A stretch of DNA of 33,849 nt from Solirubrobacterales bacterium. Its GTDB lineage: Bacteria; Actinomycetota; Thermoleophilia; Solirubrobacterales; Solirubrobacteraceae. This document shows, piece by piece, positions 30,664-33,849 of the stretch. The notes beneath the pieces are model-generated. The model was not told where the DNA came from. It made no database searches and saw nothing but the letters and a program-made list of their open reading frames with translations. The first letter of the stretch is position 1, and every line of letters starts with the position of its first letter. Location: assembly GCA_013815355.1 (NCBI GenBank), contig JACDGG010000013.1, forward strand, positions 1 through 33,849. Reading direction: 5' to 3'. Position numbers and translations under genes: made by a program.

Positions 30664-31664
30664 CGTGCGAGCGCCTCGGCCGGCTCGGGCGCCGCCTGCT
30701 CGCGCGCGCCCGTGACGGTGAGAAAGACGTCGTCGAGCGTGGCCTCGCGACGGTGCACGTCGATCGCATCGACGCCGGCCGCGTCGAGCGCGCGCACGAT
30801 CTCCACGAGGCGGCTGCCGGCCCGCACCGGCACGGTCACGCGCAGCTCCTCGGCCTCGACGAGCGAGGGCCCATCGGCGAAGGACTGCATCGCCTCCTCG
30901 GCGCTCGCCAGGCGCTCGGCGCTTGCGAGCGTCACGGCGATGCGGTCGCCTCCCACCCGCGCCTTGAGCTCGGCGGGCGCTCCGCTCGCCACGATCCGGC
31001 CACGGTCGAGCACGACGATCGCGTCGGCCAGGCGGTCGGCCTCCTCGAGGTACTGGGTTGTGAGCACGAGCGTGGTGCCGCCGTCCACGAGCTCCCGCAG
31101 CAGCGCCCACAGATCGTTGCGCCCCTGCGGATCGAGGCCTGTGGTCGGCTCGTCGAGGAACAGCACGGGCGGTTCGCCGACGAGGCTCGCGGCCAGGTCC
31201 AACCGCCGGCGCATGCCGCCGGAGAACGTCTTCACGAGACCGCCCGCCACCTCGGTGAGCCCGAGGCGCTCGAGCAGCTCGCTCGCGCGCTCGCGCGCCA
31301 CGGCGCGGGGCAGGTGGTAGAGGCGGCCGACCATCTCCAGATTCGTGCGCGCGGAGAGCAGCCCGTCGACGGTCGCGTACTGGCCGGCGAGGCCGATGCG
31401 CTCGCGCACGAGCGCGGCGTCGGCGACCACGTCCAGACCGGCCACGCTCGCGCGCCCGGCGCTCGGGAGCGCGAGTGTCGTGAGGATGCGGATCGCGGTG
31501 GTCTTGCCGGCACCGTTGTGGCCGAGCAGCCCGAGCACCGTGCCGCGCGGCACGTCGAGGTCGACGTCGCGCAGCGCCCACAGCTCGCCAAAGCGCTTGC
31601 CGAGACCTTCGGCGCGCACGCCGCTCGCTTGCGCGCCGGTTGCGGGCGCATTGAAAGAGCTCAT
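30660..31664 (-). CDS. ABC transporter ATP-binding protein (DrrA-like)
   Basis: A 334-residue ATPase: Walker A GHNGAGKTT, Q-loop GLAGQYATVDGLLSARTNLE, signature FSGGMRRRLDLAASL, Walker B PVLFLDEPTTGLD, and a DrrA-type C-terminal domain (DAIDVHRREATLDDVFLTVTG). With the downstream permease it forms a drug or lipid exporter of the DrrAB class. TAAGTT ends six bases before ATG 31664, giving a leaderless message that covers both genes. No biosynthetic cluster or TetR-type regulator is visible nearby, so a self-resistance role is not supported. Confidence 0.94.
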   Translation of the reverse strand: MSSFNAPATGAQASGVRAEGLGKRFGELWALRDVDLDVPRGTVLGLLGHNGAGKTTAIRILTTLALPSAGRASVAGLDVVADAALVRERIGLAGQYATVDGLLSARTNLEMVGRLYHLPRAVARERASELLERLGLTEVAGGLVKTFSGGMRRRLDLAASLVGEPPVLFLDEPTTGLDPQGRNDLWALLRELVDGGTTLVLTTQYLEEADRLADAIVVLDRGRIVASGAPAELKARVGGDRIAVTLASAERLASAEEAMQSFADGPSLVEAEELRVTVPVRAGSRLVEIVRALDAAGVDAIDVHRREATLDDVFLTVTGAREQAAPEPAEALAR

Positions 31665-31748
31665 CGCAGCAACTTAGCGCCCGGCCCCGCCGCAGCGCGC
31701 GTCTCTCGCCCTCCCTGATCCTCCGCCGGCTGGCAGGTGTTGCGAGGG

Positions 31749-31979
31749 CTATGCGCGGTTGCGCACCTCGAGCCGCTCCACGACGAGGTGGCCGACTTTC
31801 AGCTCGCCGACATCAAGCGAGCCGATCGCGGCGCGGCGGATCGCGAGGCGCCCGATCGCCACCGCCCCGAACGCGACGGAGCCGCCGGCGAGCGCTCCGA
31901 CGGCCAACGCGCCGAACGAGCTCGCGCCGAAGCCACTGAGGGGCTTGAAGGCGAGCCAGGTGTGCTTAGGCCGCGCCAT
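31749..31979 (-). CDS. 76-residue Gly/Ala/Val/Ile repeat protein
   Basis: A 76-residue protein. After MARPKHTWLAFKPL comes a run of short units of the kind (F/L/I)GA(L/V)A(V/I)G (SSFGALAVGALAGGSVAFGA, then VAIGRLAIRRAAIGSLDVGE), ending with LKVGHLVVERLEVRNRA. The five-residue periodicity and the switch from Ala to charged residues resemble a small beta-solenoid or pentapeptide-repeat-like protein that may insert into or coat a membrane. Similar short proteins occur in actinobacteria, but I know of no assigned function. ATG 31979 overlaps the end of the upstream esterase gene by 14 bases, so it is probably translated from the same message. Confidence 0.6.
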   Translation of the reverse strand: MARPKHTWLAFKPLSGFGASSFGALAVGALAGGSVAFGAVAIGRLAIRRAAIGSLDVGELKVGHLVVERLEVRNRA

Positions 31980-33009
31980 GCGGCCCTTTGGCGAGCGCGT
32001 GGCCGGCGAAGCGCAGCATGCTCGTGAGATGGGTCCGGAGGGTTTCGACGCTGTGATCGCCTGGGTACACGGCGCTCGTGGCGTGTGCGCCCGCGGCGCG
32101 CAGCGCCGCTGCGAAGGGCGCGTTCTCGGAGGGGTCGGCGATCTTGTCGGATTCGCCACCGTAGACGAAGGCGCGCAAGCCGAGCTTGGCGAGGATCGGG
32201 CGGTCGGCGCGAAGCTCGTCGCCGAGACCGTTGAAGAAGCCGAGCCAGCTCTCGACCACGCCGAAGCGGAACGGGTTGCCGAGCGCGACGTTCATCGCGC
32301 CGTAGCCGCCCATCGAGTCCCCGGCGATCGCGCGTGCGCCGCGAACGGGAATCGTCGGCAGCATGCGATCGATCAGCTCCTGCACTTCGAGCACGTAGCT
32401 CTCGTAGTGCATCGGGCCGATGTTGCGCCAGTTGTTGGAGCCGCGGCCGCCCTGGACCATCACGGCGATCAGCGGCGGGATCGTGTGGCCCGCGATCAGG
32501 CGGTCGAGATCTTCCTGCAGGCCCATCTGCAGGAAGGCGCTGGCAGGCTGGCTGTTGCCGTGCAGCAGGTAGAGCACCGGGTAGTGCCGGGTGGTGGCTG
32601 CGTAGCCGGCAGGCAGGTACACAAAGAAGGAGCCGGTGTGGCGCAGCGCGACAGACGGGTACTGCGCGGTGTCGATCGCGCTGCCGGCCGCGTCCTTGCT
32701 GAAGGAAGTGAGCGTGGGCAGCGGCGCGGGCTCGGGCGCGCGTGTGACCCTGGCCGGGCGTGCGAGCTCACTAGGCCCGCTCAGCCCGACGAGCTGCTCG
32801 AGGTTCAGCTGTCCCTGCGCCGCCAGCGCGAGGCAGACGGCGGCCAGCGCGCTGAGCAGCGCGCCGATGATGAGCCCACGGGCGCGTCCCACCGCCCCCG
32901 CACTTGGCGCGGCGACGGGCTCACGACGGGGCGGGAAGGCTGGAATCCAGGGTGGCGGCAGCACCTCTGCAGCCGCCCCGCCCTGACCGGGCCACGTCCA
33001 ATCGCCCAT
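31966..33009 (-). CDS. Membrane-anchored esterase, antigen 85/esterase D-like
   Basis: A 347-residue protein with a short cytoplasmic N terminus, one TM helix (about 43-64, LIIGALLSALAAVCLALAAQ), a Pro/Ala linker and an extracytoplasmic alpha/beta-hydrolase domain of the putative esterase family (YPVLYLLHGNSQPASAFLQM; nucleophile AGDSMGGYGAMN; Asp in VYGGESDKI; His in YPGDHSVETLRTHL). Relatives are carboxylesterases, trehalose mycolyltransferases and feruloyl esterases; the substrate here is unknown. ATG 33009 is preferred over ATG 33057 because GGATGGA lies four bases upstream. It follows the RlpA-like gene by 116 bp on the same strand and overlaps the 76-residue gene. Confidence 0.82.
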   Translation of the reverse strand: MGDWTWPGQGGAAAEVLPPPWIPAFPPRREPVAAPSAGAVGRARGLIIGALLSALAAVCLALAAQGQLNLEQLVGLSGPSELARPARVTRAPEPAPLPTLTSFSKDAAGSAIDTAQYPSVALRHTGSFFVYLPAGYAATTRHYPVLYLLHGNSQPASAFLQMGLQEDLDRLIAGHTIPPLIAVMVQGGRGSNNWRNIGPMHYESYVLEVQELIDRMLPTIPVRGARAIAGDSMGGYGAMNVALGNPFRFGVVESWLGFFNGLGDELRADRPILAKLGLRAFVYGGESDKIADPSENAPFAAALRAAGAHATSAVYPGDHSVETLRTHLTSMLRFAGHALAKGPHGAA

Positions 33010-33125
33010 TGTGTCCATCCACACCTGGGTGCGCGAGATCTTCGTTGCCGTGGGCATCCAGGTGATTCAACGAACCGAGCGCGAGAAACCCAAGCCCTGC
33101 ACGAAGATGCCCACGGCGCGGGCGC

Positions 33126-33770
33126 TCATCCGGTGCTCCACACCTGGCCTGTGTCGCCGAAGCCGAGAGCCCTCTTGGTCGCTTCGGTGAGGTCGAATTC
33201 ACGGCCCGCCACGTAGGGGCCGCGGTCGATCACGGGAACGCGCACGCTGCGACCCTGATAGCGCAGCGTGATCATCGTGCCGCAGGGCAGCGTCTTGTTG
33301 GCGACGCCGAGCGTGGAGCTCGTGAGCGAGCCGCCGCAGGCGAGTCCGCCGCCGCCGCCGTACCAGGAGGCTCCCGCGAGGCGGTAGACGTTGAGGCGTC
33401 CCAGCGGCATGTGCGCGGGGCGACCGTAGCTGTCGCCGGCGAAGCGCAGGCGCACGCGCTCGCTGATCAGGCGACGTGCGCGGTATCTGAGGCTGAAGCT
33501 GCCGAGAGGACCTGTGCGGGTCGTGGCGAGTGTGCTCCAGCCGTGGCGGCCGAGGCCCTGCAGGACGACCTTGCGTCCCGGGCGGCTGCGGTGAGCTTCG
33601 CGAAGCGTGCCGGTGATGGTCGCACGACCGTCTTCGAGCACGTTCAGCCGCGAGCGGCGTACCCGCAGGCTTGTGTGCTGCGGCGGGGCGAGGATCGCCG
33701 GGGAAGACGCGAGAATCCCGGGCGGAGCCAGGGCCTGCGCGGGCGCAGGCGTAGCGGGGACAGGAACCAT
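33126..33770 (-). CDS. RlpA-like double-psi beta-barrel wall protein
   Basis: A 214-residue protein. The last 80 residues are an RlpA-type double-psi beta-barrel: ASWYGGGGGLACGGSLTSST, then LPCGTMITLRYQGRSVRVPV and IDRGPYVAGREFDLTEATKR. The Asp of IDRGP is the usual active-site residue; RlpA proteins bind or cut denuded glycan strands of peptidoglycan. Residues 45-130 form an Ig-like beta domain. ATG 33770 is well supported by AGGAGG four bases upstream, yet the N terminus (MVPVPATPAPAQALAPPGIL) is not a normal signal peptide. A GTG at 33815 would lie inside the riboswitch-like leader and is rejected. The leader suggests control by c-di-AMP. Confidence 0.85.
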   Translation of the reverse strand: MVPVPATPAPAQALAPPGILASSPAILAPPQHTSLRVRRSRLNVLEDGRATITGTLREAHRSRPGRKVVLQGLGRHGWSTLATTRTGPLGSFSLRYRARRLISERVRLRFAGDSYGRPAHMPLGRLNVYRLAGASWYGGGGGLACGGSLTSSTLGVANKTLPCGTMITLRYQGRSVRVPVIDRGPYVAGREFDLTEATKRALGFGDTGQVWSTG

Positions 33771-33786
33771 GGAACCTCCTTGCATT

Positions 33787-33849
33787 CCGCCTACGGGGTT
33801 AGCTGTCGGGCTCACGGCCGGCTGACACGCGCAACGGGCGCGTGTCAGC
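33787..33849 (-). promoter_or_regulatory. 3' part of a putative c-di-AMP riboswitch (ydaO-yuaA class)
   Basis: Upstream of the RlpA-like gene the minus strand reads GACAGCTAACCCCGTAGGCG (comp. 33788-33807), preceded by a perfect 12-bp hairpin with a 5-nt loop (33821-33832 with 33838-33849). The CCGACAGCUAACCxCGyAGGCG block is the 3' core I remember from actinobacterial ydaO-yuaA RNAs, which sense c-di-AMP and commonly control cell-wall hydrolase genes. The downstream SD lies only 8-10 bases after it, as usual for this class. The 5' two-thirds is outside the window, so the fold cannot be checked. Confidence 0.68.

Noticed and set aside
29827-31581. 584-residue minus-strand frame resembling an ATPase-permease fusion
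   Set aside because: Only the permease half is real. The ATPase lies in another frame and the two genes overlap by ATGA.

Overview
The window is high-GC DNA with short intergenic gaps and many GTG/TTG starts. Gene content (actinobacterial paired acyl-CoA dehydrogenases, DrrAB-type ABC pair, CGAAC-N4-GTTCG LexA box, ydaO-type leader, many start codons 6-8 nt after a TANNNT -10 element) points to an actinobacterium, most likely of the Solirubrobacterales/Thermoleophilia. That placement is an inference from gene style, not from a marker gene.

Layout. 1-441: tail of an unknown protein and a decayed SnoaL-like gene end. 442-2689: a translationally coupled metal unit made of an MntR-like DtxR regulator, an NRAMP-like transporter with altered metal-site motifs, and a 61-residue single-TM protein. 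2703-5282: glucose-6-phosphate dehydrogenase and a TauE/SafE permease (minus), then a truncated nitroreductase. 5277-9094: a secreted lipoprotein, a divergent pair of cation diffusion facilitators (one with three tandem C-terminal domains) and an SDR. 9301-10392: a sigma-70 family factor with a full consensus promoter and a terminator. 10453-13462: GNAT, a Phd/PIN toxin-antitoxin pair with a visible operator, CcdA and YceH. 13592-20631: ABC exporter, PAS/HD-GYP protein, methyltransferase, two alpha/beta hydrolases and DNA polymerase IV. 20804-23070: a secreted proline/glutamate-repeat protein followed by an L,D-transpeptidase. 23128-28052: an acyl-CoA catabolic operon (two acyl-CoA dehydrogenases, a broken DUF1697 gene, an acyl-CoA synthetase and a phosphotriesterase-family hydrolase). 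28072-29200: an SOS-type divergent region (SRAP peptidase, LexA box, unknown 116-aa gene). 29157-31664: GNAT and a DrrAB-like exporter. 31749-33849: a 76-aa repeat protein, an anchored esterase, and an RlpA-like wall protein behind what looks like the 3' end of a c-di-AMP riboswitch.

Themes. Metal homeostasis (MntR/NRAMP-like/two CDFs), envelope biology (L,D-transpeptidase, RlpA, esterase, CcdA, lipoprotein) and DNA damage (SRAP, LexA box, Pol IV) recur. Three gene remnants (SnoaL, nitroreductase, DUF1697) show local gene decay. No tRNA, rRNA, CRISPR array, insertion sequence or prophage gene was seen. The most interesting items are the partial riboswitch, the LexA box touching the start of an unknown gene, the non-canonical NRAMP unit with its coupled small membrane protein, and the three-domain CDF.
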